A stretch of 64,000 nt of DNA from Coix lacryma-jobi var. lacryma-jobi (lineage: Eukaryota; Streptophyta; Magnoliopsida; Poales; Poaceae): NCBI GenBank assembly GCA_009763385.1, contig CM019824.1, positions 159,396,474 through 159,460,473 of the forward strand. The letters are read 5' to 3'. The notes beneath the pieces were generated by a model, which was not told where the DNA came from, ran no database searches, and was given only the letters and a program-made list of their open reading frames with translations. Made by a program: the position numbers and the translations under genes. Shown here in pieces: positions 37,861 to 48,451 of the stretch. Within the stretch, counting starts at the first letter, position 1; every line of letters begins with the position of its first letter.

Positions 37861-37863
37861 ACA

Positions 37864-39400
37864 TTATGATGTATCTGCAGATTTCCTTTCGAGGAAATCG
37901 TGGGTCGTTTCAATCAGCCTCTTCTTGCTCAATGGATTAGATTTCTTTGGTTTTCCTGCTCTTGTGCACTTCATTTCAGCCTTGACAATTTCCTGGTTTC
38001 TCTTCTCGCTAGTTATCAGTGTGGCATGTCTGATTGCAACCTCGAAACCAGTAAGGAATGCGTAAAAGCTTAAGACATACTGAGCATCCTCCTTGCTGTT
38101 AAATTTCTGATGGAGCTGTGAGGTGTATAAGCTATCATCTGAAGCATTATTTTCTTTTGACGTAGCAACCTCCTTTATCAAGATGAATTCATCAATTTCT
38201 TTCTCTGTTAGTAGTTCATTCCCATCGTCATTTATTGTTTGATCGCCATTGTCATTTCTAGTTTCATCCGTAAGACCTGATGCAACCTCTGTGCTTGCTG
38301 ATGCTTCTTCACTGATTGTGTTGAAGCTATTTTCTGATATTGTGTTCTGTGTCTTTAAATAGATTACTAGTTTGTGTGAGCCATTGTTTTTTTCTATTAC
38401 AGTATCACAAATATTGATGCCTCTGAATATAACAGATTCTGACATGTTTACTTTTAAATTGATGTATTACGTCATCATTGCTGATGTTGTTGAACAAATC
38501 TTTTTGCCAGTCTATGTATTCTTCATCAGAAATCTCGTACTCATTGACGCTTGGCAGTTGTCTATCGTTGTTGTCACCATAATCTTGTGTTGTGCAAATG
38601 TAAGTTTATTATTTTGTTTCAAGACAGTATCACAGAATATTTTTAAATAATATATCAGTCAAATTATTGAGCTGCCTCTGTACCTGGTATGCTAGTGTTG
38701 AGTTTGTTAGTGTGCAATCAATTTATGTTGCAAATGTTTCATCAAGTGCATTTGTGTCATTTGAAAGCAGCATCTGTGTCAAGGGTCTTGTTATACCTTG
38801 ATGTACCTGCATAGTCTATAATCATATTTTTTATTTAAACTTGTATTAAGCTCTAACTACAAGTATTTTATTTTGTAATTTGCAACAGTTGAGGATGTAA
38901 TTGTCTACCTGCGCTGGAAGTTTTTGTGTCGCATCATTTTCTTCTTGTGAACTCATGATTTGTTCATAAATGAGGTCAGTGTATCCTCCCTATAATAAAT
39001 TTGAAAATAGCTCAGATCTCTATCATTTTATCTTGATATTTATTCAATCTATGTTGGCTTTATAATGATCAAGATTGAAAGGAGACTTGAGATTTCAAAT
39101 TGCTCACCCCTCTTGATTGTCAGCGTGTTTGAAGGGCCAACTTTTGATCTAGTGAGTAGTGATGTAGGAAAACTACTGATGCTACTTTTTGGATTTCCTT
39201 CGTAGAAACCAATATGTGGCTTGTTGAATACCATCATAGGGTTACCAAACTAATTTTGGTTTGTTTGGAACATGTTTAGTATATCTTGTTGCCATTTTTG
39301 CATCCCTTATGCTGTGCTGAAATCATAATTTGGTGCTGATTGTCCATCCGTATTTGCAATTGGTAGTTGAAAACATAATAAATGCATAAGATATACATGA
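37864..39400 (-). pseudogene. FAR1/FHY3-like (MULE-type) gene fragment
   Basis: The minus-strand frame 38445-37864 (193 codons) carries a FAR1-type DNA-binding start: QKFNSKEDAQYVLSFYAFLTG, then EMKCTRAGKPKK. An Asp/Asn-rich acidic stretch precedes it. A likely upstream exon lies at about 39370-39050, with in-frame stops. The fragment is cut at 37860, where LTR-like DNA starts, so the transposase core and SWIM finger are absent. A TATA-like CCTATATATATAAG on the minus strand near 40316 could be the promoter. FAR1 proteins derive from Mutator-like transposases. Whether this was a host FRS gene or a MULE is open. Confidence 0.55.
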
Positions 39401-41860
39401 TTTTGTCTTAATTTTGGCACATGTCCATCTGTCCTTTGTCCATATGAAATATATTAACTCAGTTAATGTATTAACCCAACAACCAACTATACTTGATAAA
39501 ACTATAAGTTAAAAAATTGCAATAGATGATACTATGAATTGCATTTACTTAGCACTGCAATTTTAGTTCTCAGGATATGCAATTTTATTTCTAGGCAATA
39601 TGTAGTTTTCCCTAATTGTTATGCAATAGTAATTGTGTCTATAAATTATTTCTCCTTCAGTGATTGTTAACTTTTTGTCATTGCAGTTCTGTGAATCAGT
39701 TTTACAGTAAAGTGGTTCAAGTTACCTTGATGGCTTGAAGAACCTACAGGTACATTGGCTTAATCTCTCACTAACAGGTTTCTACTAGGCATACTGCTGA
39801 GTTCCTTGACAAAATTAAAATTCAGACACAGAATTGCAATCGATTATAATATAAACTGCATGAAATATGAACTGCAATTGTAGATTTCAGGAAATGCAAT
39901 CTCAGGTTATGCCGCACTTTTTTCCTAATTGTGTATAGAAATTCATTCTCGAGGAGTTAACAAGCACATATATAACTATAGCAGATTGAGTTCAAAATGA
40001 ATCTAATCAGGTGTCCGCTCTATGCAGATTGTTTTAGATCAAGAGATGAAGAATTTAAGGATGCATACATCAAGAGTTGTCTGAGATCAAGAATTCAGTG
40101 GATCAAGGAGAAGGATTGGATGAAAATGGTGTTTCCTGACCTTGGATTCTGCTGAGGTGAGTTCTTCCTCTTTGGATATGGTGAATTGCTCTGCTTGCCC
40201 CCTCCTGATCTAGGGTTTTATCTCATTTTCCCCTCGTCTGCGTGAGGAGAGCAGAGCTCGTGCCTCAGAACAGATCGAGGGTGATATGTTTTGGCTTTTT
40301 TCTCTCCCAAGTTGGTCTTATATATATAGGCTTAGCATTAGGAATTTTGGGGTGGTCGATCTAGCAGTTGTTAACTTGGGCCTTTTGTTTTTTTTTTGTC
40401 GTCAGGTTTGCGGGCTGCATTATACAACAAGTACATGGATAGGAGAATGGGTTTTTGGGCCTTGTTTGACACAGAGTACAATAGTATCGAACTTGTACAA
40501 GTAAAAATACACAGACTACAAATACAAATATAAATTCGTGTGCTACTTGCTAGGAAAGCACATAGTTTTTGCACCTCCTTGTTTTTTTGCGCTACTTTGA
40601 CAAAAAAACACATGAATTTTTCTTTTGTGCTGTAGACTTGCGTAGGTTGCCAGCCAGACAAAATTCGTGTGCTAGGACAGACCCAAAAACACAAATTTTA
40701 GGTTTTCTACAATTCGTGTGTTTCTGTGTGGAAAAACACTCGTGTGTTAGTTTCACCTAAAACACACAAATTTTGATTAGACAAGCCCTTAACTAATGGT
40801 AGAAAAAAAACCCGGCATTATTAATTGAATAAAGTGGGTAGATGGATACCCTGGGTTCATCGATTTTCATCCCTACGTCCCCATCCAAATGTTCGAGATT
40901 TTTAAAACTGTTCGTTTCGGTGTTTGTCGGATCATGCATGCTGATTTGAACTTGTGAAGTGCGTGCCACGCCGCCATTCCATTTACTTGCACATCACACT
41001 GGTGCCGAATGCGACATTGTACTAGAAACATTTGATGCCAAACTTGCCTCCAAGTGTGGTGCCAATGACATTCTATTTGGCTACACATTTCCAGCGCTAG
41101 CTGAACGTGACAACCGTTTGCCTTTTTCACTAGCCACATTGTTCATCAGCTGCGCCACAGTACAATGATGAATCATGAATGTGACGTTGCTTTTTTCACT
41201 AGCCAGATTGTCATCAGTTGCCATACCCTACACACTAGCCCTTGCTTCAGCGCTTTTATAAACTCTGATGGTGAACCGAATAGCTGTTGTGATACGTACA
41301 GATTTTGGTCGTCGAAGTTGCATCAATCATGCCGTTAAAAGGGCCAGCATTTGGCGGCTGGTGGACACGCACACCCTATACAAAAGTTGATTTGGTGCTG
41401 CGGGGGGCGCCTGACGGAGACTACCCTGATCAGTGACTAAAGTTCAGATTCCAAGTAGGGCCTGAATTTCCACAGCTTTTCTTTGATCACTTAGCAACAA
41501 CACTAGTGGCAGTGCTTTCGACCATGCAAATAAGCATCGAGACAGAAAAATGCGATCGATAGAATGATAGCCGAAATGCCAAAGTTTCTTTATTTGAGAA
41601 TTACAGGTTTAAAAGCTATGAAAACGTTGATGAACTCGGGCCCGTCTAGGCAACACTGAATGTTTTGCATAGAGCCATAGACAAAACACCTTTTTTTCAC
41701 AGCTCGATCATGTTTCATACGATGGCATTAGCGTTTTTTCCCTTTTGCACATAGTCTAACTTCGTCTTTCCCAGCCTACCAGCCGCCATTATATCATTGT
41801 CATGGTGATGATGCCTTTGCTGACAGGTTTCAGACGCTATACTCACATTGTACCAAGAAA
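39400..41860. other. Intergenic stretch without a recognisable gene
   Basis: AT-rich DNA with many TGCAAT words at 39500-39910, then a repeated AATTCGTGTG motif (about 40532, 40662 and 40711). At 40928-40967 lies the inverted partner of the 3' LTR insert. 40960-41860 shows nothing recognisable. Confidence 0.5.
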
Positions 41861-41869
41861 GATGCAACA

Positions 41870-42090
41870 GTTAGGGAAGCAATTTCGTCCTCCCTACAAC
41901 ATGCTTATTGTCTGAAGAGCTCTCTCACCTACGCCTAATCATGGACTCCACAGCCCTCAACAGCAGCCATGATCAACGTTTATCCCTTTCCTCTTTGTGG
42001 ACCCGCCAAGCTTCGGATTTCATTTGGGGAAACTCAGCGCCTCCAAGGGTGCAGCTCTTCATTTGGTTACTCACTAAGTTGCACGAATAC
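41870..42090 (+). pseudogene. LINE reverse transcriptase tail (zf-RVT region) fragment
   Basis: The frame from 41908 reads ELSHLRLIMDSTAL… and FIWGNSAPPRVQLFIWLL, the typical grass LINE zf-RVT block (WK/NSAPPRVQFF-WLL). Upstream (41870) it continues in a broken frame. It ends near 42080, where an unrelated AT-rich stretch begins with an inverted CGTATCGG / CCGATACG pair. The upstream RT and endonuclease are missing. Confidence 0.6.
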
Positions 42091-42578
42091 ATATGCGTAT
42101 CGGTATCAGGCCGATACGGATACACGGATGATACGCTACTTTTCTAAAAAACCAATACACCGATACGTTTTTTTTTCATATTTAGCCAAATTATAATGGC
42201 AATCTTCAAATTATCCCATTATGAATACATACTCTATGATATACTGTATCTAACCATACTAATTTGGTATTATACATTTTGATGTTTTTATTCAGAATTT
42301 TTATTAAACTTTATTTTTTAATTAAAACAATTTTAGGAATCTATCCCTAAAAGATAGAGGGAGAACTTCTTCCATATAGGAAATATTAGGAATATAAATC
42401 ATGAATAATTTTAATTTTAAGTTTAGAGATGTAAAAATTATATAAATAAATTTATCTTGAAAAGTACTTTCATAGAAATAAACCTCTATAATTTTACAAC
42501 AAATATTTTTAAAAAACAAGTGGTAAAAGTTATACTTTGAAAACCATATCGTTTTCCTAAATAATATCTATTTTCTAA

Positions 42579-43495
42579 GGACAGTCTCAGTAATTGAAAC
42601 TATGCACGGCTTTCATAGCAGCCATATCATCAAAAAATCATCTATGTAAACTATCTCATACAATACAAATGTCTTCCCTTAATAAATGTTGCCTTTTCTC
42701 TCTTTTTCTAAGTCCATCGTCGGTTTTCTCCTTGCTACGACTCTACTAGTTCTGCCACCCGTAAGCTCGTGCTCTCCGTAGAGTCCTGCCACCCGTGAGC
42801 TCGTGCTCTCTGTGCAATCGTCTGCACAGACGACGAGCGCAACTTGGGAGACAAGCTAGCGAGCTTGGCGACACATGCAAGTGAGCCTAGCAGCGACCGT
42901 TGGGAGAGGCAGAATGCGGCCGAGCGCCTACTACGATGCTCGCGGCGCACGCAGTGGGCAAAGTCGGACCAGACCGCATGCGGCACCGGCGTGCGAGCTC
43001 GCACGACACCGGCTGGCGTAGCTCACGCGAGTGCGACGGGTATGGGCACGTGAGCGCTGTGGGCCGCCGCGGTGGCCGGCGAGAGCGAAGGCACGTGGGA
43101 CGGTTAGCGGGACAACGAGTAGACTCGAGCGAGCAGCTGCAGCAGCCGACGCGTGAGCGCGGCGGTCGGCGCCTCGACGGGCCAGCGCGGCGACATGAGC
43201 GAGTAGCCATGGTAGCCGGTGAGCAAGCACAGACGGGCACACATGGAGCAGCAAGCGCTTCGACGTCCTATCATGGGCTCATGTGCTTAGAAACTATCGA
43301 TTTCTTCCCAACGGTAAAACCACTGTTTCTTTATGCATCGTTGCAAGTGAAGATTTGGTTTCTGCATAAGGAAACAGTTTTCTCAGTTTTTATTCTTTTT
43401 CCTCATTAATTGAACTGTCATGTCAACATTTTACTTAGGTGATATGTTATTTATTAGGGATAAAAATCACTATTAATATCTTATTGAGATTGTCC
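42579..43495. mobile_element. PIF/Harbinger-like non-autonomous element 1 (GC-rich interior)
   Basis: Ends are GGACAGTCTCAGTAA and, on the other strand, GGACAATCTCAATAA (13 of 15 identical). The flanking 3 bp duplication is TAA (42576-42578 and 43496-43498). The interior 42740-43290 is strongly GC-rich between AT-rich ends. No transposase is seen. The GC-rich block could be captured gene or promoter DNA; its source is not recognised. Confidence 0.7.
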
Positions 43496-43614
43496 TAAGA
43501 GGAGTATCTCTTCTAAAAGCGAACCGAAGGGGTTAAAAAAACATAACGCAGAATTGCTTCTGACAACGACACGTGAAATTTCGATGAGGTGGCGGGGAGC
43601 TCTACTGAGTATTA

Positions 43615-44733
43615 GGCGTAGTCTCAATGCAGAGTTTCACCTCCTAGTTTCTAAGACCATGAAATTAAACATTAAACAAGTCTCTCTCTTAATACGTAGT
43701 TTCATCACACAGTTTCATAGGCTATTTTAGCACCTTGTGGGTCCCAGTGGTCTCTTTTCACAAGCTCCCTTCTTCCCCGTGGTCCAACAGAGCCACTCCC
43801 GTGCGTGCTCCCCGTTCCCAGCGACTGGCAGAGCGCTCAGCGGACGTCGGAGCCACGACCGATGATGCCAAACCAGCGCGCACCTGGCCACCGACGACGC
43901 TGCACTCGCGCCTGGCAGCCAGCACAGCCGCGCCGGCGGTGCCGTACCCGCGCTCGTGCATGGCGACCAGCGGTGTCGCACGCGCCCGACGGCCAGCAAA
44001 GCCGCGCCCATGCTCGTCGGAGCCCAGCGGCCGGCTCACGGACGCAGCGAAGGAGCGACTCGCACCCGCGGCCCGCGCGGCGGTCGTGCCCCATCTTCCT
44101 CGCCGGAGAAGCCGTGGCCGGCGGAGGCCGCGCTCGCGACCCGCAGTGCCCACGGCCGGCGGAGGTTGCGGCACCCTGGTTCTTCGCCGGAGGAGCCCTT
44201 GGCCGCGCGGCATGGGCAAGGCGGAGGCGTGTCCGGCGCTCCCATCCCGTGGTCGGGGAGCGAAGCGGCGCAGCGGGCACGCGACTGCGGCGGAGCGAAG
44301 CAGCGAGGGGCGCCCGCGACTGCAGCGGAGGGGCGTCTGCGACCGCGGCAGAGCAAGCTCGCGACTGCGGCGGAGGGGCGCCCGCGACCGCCCTGAAGCA
44401 ACGGAGGGGCGTCCGCGACGGCGGCGGAGCGGCGCCTGCGCCTGCGGCGGTGGCTCGCTACGGACCGCGACCTCGACGGGGCGGAGCACGCGGTGGCTCG
44501 AACGGTGGACACGCGGTGGCTCGAACGGAGCCCCGCCCGACATCTCGCGAATGAAACGCCCGAGTTCCTCAATGCGGATTTCATCGTCGTTTCATGGCTT
44601 TGGAAACGCCGCTGCATTCGTTCCGTCGGCATGAAACAAATTACTTCTCTCCTACTCGTTTCATGCAGATTGCTGATGTGGCACTCTATTAAATGTGTAT
44701 GAAATCTCTCATGAAACTGCATTGAGACTGGCC
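43615..44733. mobile_element. PIF/Harbinger-like non-autonomous element 2 (GC-rich interior)
   Basis: Left end GGCGTAGTCTCAATGCAG and right end (other strand) GGCCAGTCTCAATGCAG, flanked by TTA (43612-43614 and 44734-44736). Its ends are related to those of element 1. The interior 43735-44560 is Arg/Ala/Pro-coding-like GC-rich DNA open in several frames on both strands, with internal short repeats (GCGACTGCGGCGGA…). No domain is recognised. Confidence 0.72.
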
Positions 44734-44736
44734 TTA

Positions 44737-45558
44737 TTAGGGCACCCGTAGTAGTATGAGGACACTCCCAATGCTGAAACTAGAAGTAGTTCCTATGTTC
44801 TAGGACTCTGTGTCATGAAACTATCTTCTACGATGCATCTTTTTCATCTTTGAGTCTACCCAATTATTTACCTCCTCCTCTCCTAGGATCCTCTGCTCCA
44901 ACTAGCTTTCTTCCTACCCACCCTCCATGGCTCCATCACACAGGGACAGCAGCCCATGGCAAGGCGAGCTTGGGCAGGCGTACACAGCCGGCGGTGTGTA
45001 CTGCATGGGTGACGCGCATGTGTGGCAGAGGCAACAAGCATTGACTTGCAGTCTTGCAACTTTGCATCACGGAGAGTTCTGATGGGAGAGCTCCACACAC
45101 GAACTCAGAAGGGCGCCCACATGCGTGCTATGCTGCATGAGCTCCGCCGATCGAGCTCCGTCCGCAGCCGCGAGATCTGCACTCTAGCTCTCCGCCAAGC
45201 GACCTCAAGCTCTAATGGGCAGCGGGGAGCTACTCACGGCGAGGATGACCTCCCATGGTGACACGACCAGCGGGCAGCGGGGAGGCCGCGTACATATAGA
45301 CACAGGACACGACGAACTTGTTTGCTTCTCTTCTTCAAGCTTCGCGGTTCGCCGCCATGCACGATCTCTATGGGCGAAAACGAACTTCTCGGGCGCGCAC
45401 AGGAGAGGGGTCGTGGGCGCGCGCGGGAGAGAGGATGGCAGCGCAACGGAGGGTAGAAGAAGGCACACCGGATCCATGGAAACGATGCATATCTTCCCAA
45501 CGCACGCGGCCCCGGTTTCTACGGTATCGATGGAAGGGAAGACTCGGTTTCATCTATC
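44737..45558. other. GC-rich stretch between Tourist-like elements, possibly a truncated relative
   Basis: It begins with an end-like run (CACTCCCAATGCTGAAACT near 44764) and is bounded by TTA on both sides, but the right end has no matching inverted repeat. The interior 44880-45530 is GC-rich. No domain recognised. Confidence 0.35.
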
Positions 45559-45746
45559 TTAGACTATCTCCAACAATGAGGACCTAAATAGCAGATGCAT
45601 TCTCTCTTTTGGGGTATGCACAGTGAAAAAGCTCGGCACCCAAAACTAAATCTCTCCAACAGCCGATGAAAAAAAAATCCGCGGCGACCCTCTGTTCCGC
45701 CGCCAGCGCTCTTCTCCACCCTCCCTCCACAGCGCCCCCCCTCTTA

Positions 45747-46417
45747 GGTTTAGTCCCACATCAGTAATAGATGGTGGGGGAGCACAACATAGGTTTAGTT
45801 TCACATCGGTAATAGATGGTGGGGGAGCACAACATATAGGGCGGGGGCAGTCCTCACCTATCAGGCTAGTCTTTTGGGTTGAGTTAGGCCCAAAGCATGA
45901 TATGTTGTGGGCTCCGTTGGACCTGGGCTCGAGGGGCGCCGGCTCGTGGGTATAACGAGCTGGGCCAAATTCCGCTGCGCACTCTAACAAGTGGTATCAA
46001 AGCCGATGGTCGGAAAACCCCGTAAAATCTCAGGGGTCACATGTGACGACGGAGTCCGTTAACGTCTCACACGGGGTTGTGTGGTGTGAAGAATTGGGTC
46101 CGATGTGTGACGGGGGTTTAGTCCCACATCGGTAATAGATGGTGGGGGAGCACAACATAGGTTTAGTCCCACATCGGTAATAGATGGTGGGGGAGCACAA
46201 CATATAGGGCGGGGGCAGTCCTCACCTATCAGGCTAGTCTTTTGGGTTGAGTTAGGCCCAAAGCATGATATGTTGTGGGCTCCATTGGACCTGGGCTCAG
46301 GGTAGTCGCTAGCTCGGGTGGGTTGAGCACCAAAGCATCTCGTTGAGGGCTCCATCCCTGGGCATCGCCCGCTCGTGGGTATAACGAGCTGGGCCAAATT
46401 CTGCTGCGCCTCTAACA
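45747..46417 (+). mobile_element. TRIM-like mini-retrotransposon with two short terminal repeats
   Basis: Terminal repeats at about 45747-45989 and 46117-46417 both start TTTAGTCCCACATC and end CTCTAACA. A tRNA-Met-like PBS, AGTGGTATCAAAGCC, follows the first (45990). A GACGGGGG purine tract precedes the second. The interior is only about 127 bp with no ORF. Each repeat holds an internal 45-bp tandem duplication. The right repeat has about 60 bp extra. Confidence 0.7.
46121..46208 (+). promoter_or_regulatory. Plant snRNA-type USE and TATA-like pair in the TRIM repeat
   Basis: GTCCCACATCG occurs at 46121-46131 and 46166-46176, matching the plant snRNA upstream sequence element RTCCCACATCG. 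A CATATAGG element starts at 46201, 24 nt after the second USE. Confidence 0.5.
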
Positions 46418-47083
46418 CCCCCTCCTCCGACACACCGCGGCGGCGCGGCGAGCCCCTTCCCCTCCTGTCGCGGCGCCCCAGCGCGCCCGCCCGCTCTCCT
46501 CCACGCTCCCTCCACAGCGCGCCCCCTCCCTCCGACACAGCGTCTGCCCGCTCTCCCCCTCCCTCCCTCCGGCACAACGCGCCTCCCCCTCCAGCACAGC
46601 ACGACGAGCCTCTCCCCTCCGGCACAGCGCCACAAACCCCTCCCCTCTGCCCCCAATCGCCTCCTTTCCTTCCCAACTGTGGAAAGCACGACCAAGGTGG
46701 GTCCCGAAGCTGCGCTGGTGACTGTCAGTGGGGCCACCTCCTCGTCGTCGTCCGCGCCCCCTCCCCAACCTCGCCGTCATCGGACCCGCCTGGCCTCGCC
46801 AGCTCCGCGACCCGCCTCGTCGTCGTCGTCCGCGGTCATCGAAACTCCACATGCTACCACTGCCGGAGTGGGGGTGGAGAAGAGGGAGAGGGAGGAGGAC
46901 CCAGTGCCGGAGATTTGCGTCGTGTGCACAGGTGACGCTTATATGCCTTCTGCCTGGCCTCGTACGCATAATGGGTGTTGTGTTTGCGTCCTCCGTTGGA
47001 GCGTGATTTGAAGATGCAAAATACTGTAGACGATGGATTTTGCATTGGGTAGCACTTTGCCTATCCTGTTGGAGATAGTCTTA

Positions 47084-47228
47084 GGGTGCGTTTGGTTGAT
47101 GACCAGAACTTGCCACACCACAGATTCGTCGTGACACAGTTTTTCTGGCAGCCGTTTGGTTCACTGCCACAGCTATGGCACGATGAATCTATGACGTGGC
47201 AAATTCTGGTCACCAACCAAACAGACCC
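47084..47228. mobile_element. Tourist-like MITE, 145 bp
   Basis: Left GGGTGCGTTTGGTTG and right (other strand) GGGTCTGTTTGGTTG, with similarity continuing through GACCAGAA-TTGCC. TSD is TTA (47081-47083 and 47229-47231). The left TTA is shared with element 3. Confidence 0.85.
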
Positions 47229-47272
47229 TTAACCCTTCTCTTCTTTCTATTAAAATATAATAAAAATTCTAA

Positions 47273-47577
47273 GGGCATCCTCAATAACCGGCTATGTCGC
47301 CAGCTTACACCAACAATGTTCGACGTGGAAATATTAAACAATGGAAACTGAATGTCTCTAGCGACGAGAGAATAGATAGACGATTTCACTAGGATCGAGA
47401 AATTGTGAGAGCGGAATTTACGACCATACTATGCAGGTGGAAGGGAGTAATTTTTTTCACTCTCTCACTTCTAGCTAAGCTAGTGAAATCTTATAATTTG
47501 GGATGGAGGGAGTAATTTTTTTCACTCTCTCACTTCTAGCTAAGCTAGTGAAATCGATAGTATCACTAGAGATATCC
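47273..47577. mobile_element. Possible Tourist-like MITE with weak ends
   Basis: Bounded by TAA at 47270-47272 and 47578-47580. Ends GGGCATCCTCAAT and, inverted, GGATATCTCTAGT match at about eight of 13 positions. Contains a duplicated 47-bp unit and a Stowaway-like GGATGGAGGGAGTA word. Confidence 0.4.
47444..47555. repeat. Tandem duplication with Stowaway-like word
   Basis: A unit starting GGAGTAATTTTTTTCACTC is present twice (about 47444 and 47508). TTTGGGATGGAGGGAG between them resembles a Stowaway MITE terminus. Confidence 0.55.
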
Positions 47578-47580
47578 TAA

Positions 47581-47809
47581 GAGCAAGTATTATAAGTGCA
47601 AGAAGGCTGTATTCTGACGTGGAAGAGAAAAAGAAAGAGAGAGAAGAGAGGTGAGCTGTAAGCTTACAGTCAACTAAAGACACAACAACCAAAAATCTTG
47701 TGAGAGAAGGAAGTGGACTGTAAGAGAGTCAACCACTGTATGAGGTGGCTGAGAAGTGAGCTGCAAGAGTTCATACAGCCAGCTGAAGCATCTATTATTA
47801 GCCTTGCTC
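47581..47809. mobile_element. Tourist-like MITE, 229 bp
   Basis: Left GAGCAAGTATTATAAG, right (other strand) GAGCAAGGCTAATAAT. TSD is TAA at 47578-47580 and 47810-47812. It ends about 640 bp upstream of the channel start codon. Confidence 0.7.
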
Positions 47810-47812
47810 TAA

Positions 47813-48451
47813 GCGCTAACTCATGAGCTAGTCATTGCAGGACTCAGGAGACATTTGATCTGGCCTGCAAATGGGCCACCGACTCCACTGACCACAGTGG
47901 TGCCTGGTGCGCGATGTCAGCGATCCTTGTGTTTCTTTTTCTGTGATCACTCCTCTTCGATGTAATTAATGGAGGATCAGAACAGTGGCGCTTGCCGGTT
48001 TGATTTTTGCTTCCCGTCTCCACCCGCCGAAAGTCGGAGCGTGAAACCCGGGCCTAGGCTGCGCGACGCGAAACGAGCGAGCCGAGGCGACAAACGCCAC
48101 GCACGACCTGGCCGCGTGCCGGTCCGCCGGACGAGAGCGTGGGAGCGCGTGCACCAGTCCAGGTCCAGGCCGCTCCTCTAGTCCTTTGCCGCTTTTAACC
48201 TGCGTGGGCCTGCGCTTTGGGCTTTCTCTCTCGCTCAAACTTTTCGAAAAACGGTCACCACCGCCCATCTCTCCGTTCCCTCGACGGCACCTGTGCACCT
48301 GCACTGCACGACCGCACTACCCCGTCACAAATAAATCGGTCACTCCCGTCCCGCCCCCAGTTCCGCCGCGCCTCCCCGGTTCCCGCATCCCGCCGCCGCC
48401 GTCAGACCCCAAACCCAGGTTACCAGGCCCGGCGCCGCGCGTGGGGGCGCA
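47813..48451 (+). promoter_or_regulatory. Promoter and 5' leader region of the MSL10-like gene
   Basis: GC-rich from about 47990 with a pyrimidine-rich leader (48215-48450). No strong TATA box is seen. An open frame from 48186 enters exon 1 but is out of frame with the expected start. Confidence 0.4.

Larger units (their letters stand above)
45562..47080. mobile_element. PIF/Harbinger-like non-autonomous element 3 carrying a TRIM
   Basis: Perfect 14-bp terminal inverted repeats GACTATCTCCAACA, flanked by TTA (45559-45561 and 47081-47083). Pro/Ser/Ala-coding-like GC-rich DNA surrounds a mini-retroelement (45747-46417). The frame 46375-46935 is compositionally open but has no recognised domain. 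Confidence 0.72.

Noticed and set aside
42080..42165. CGTATCGG / CCGATACG inverted pair as an element end
   Set aside because: No matching second end or target duplication found nearby.
43735..44722. Long frames of up to 299 codons on both strands of PIF-like element 2
   Set aside because: High GC keeps all frames open. Arg/Ala/Pro-rich, with no motif and no splice or start evidence.
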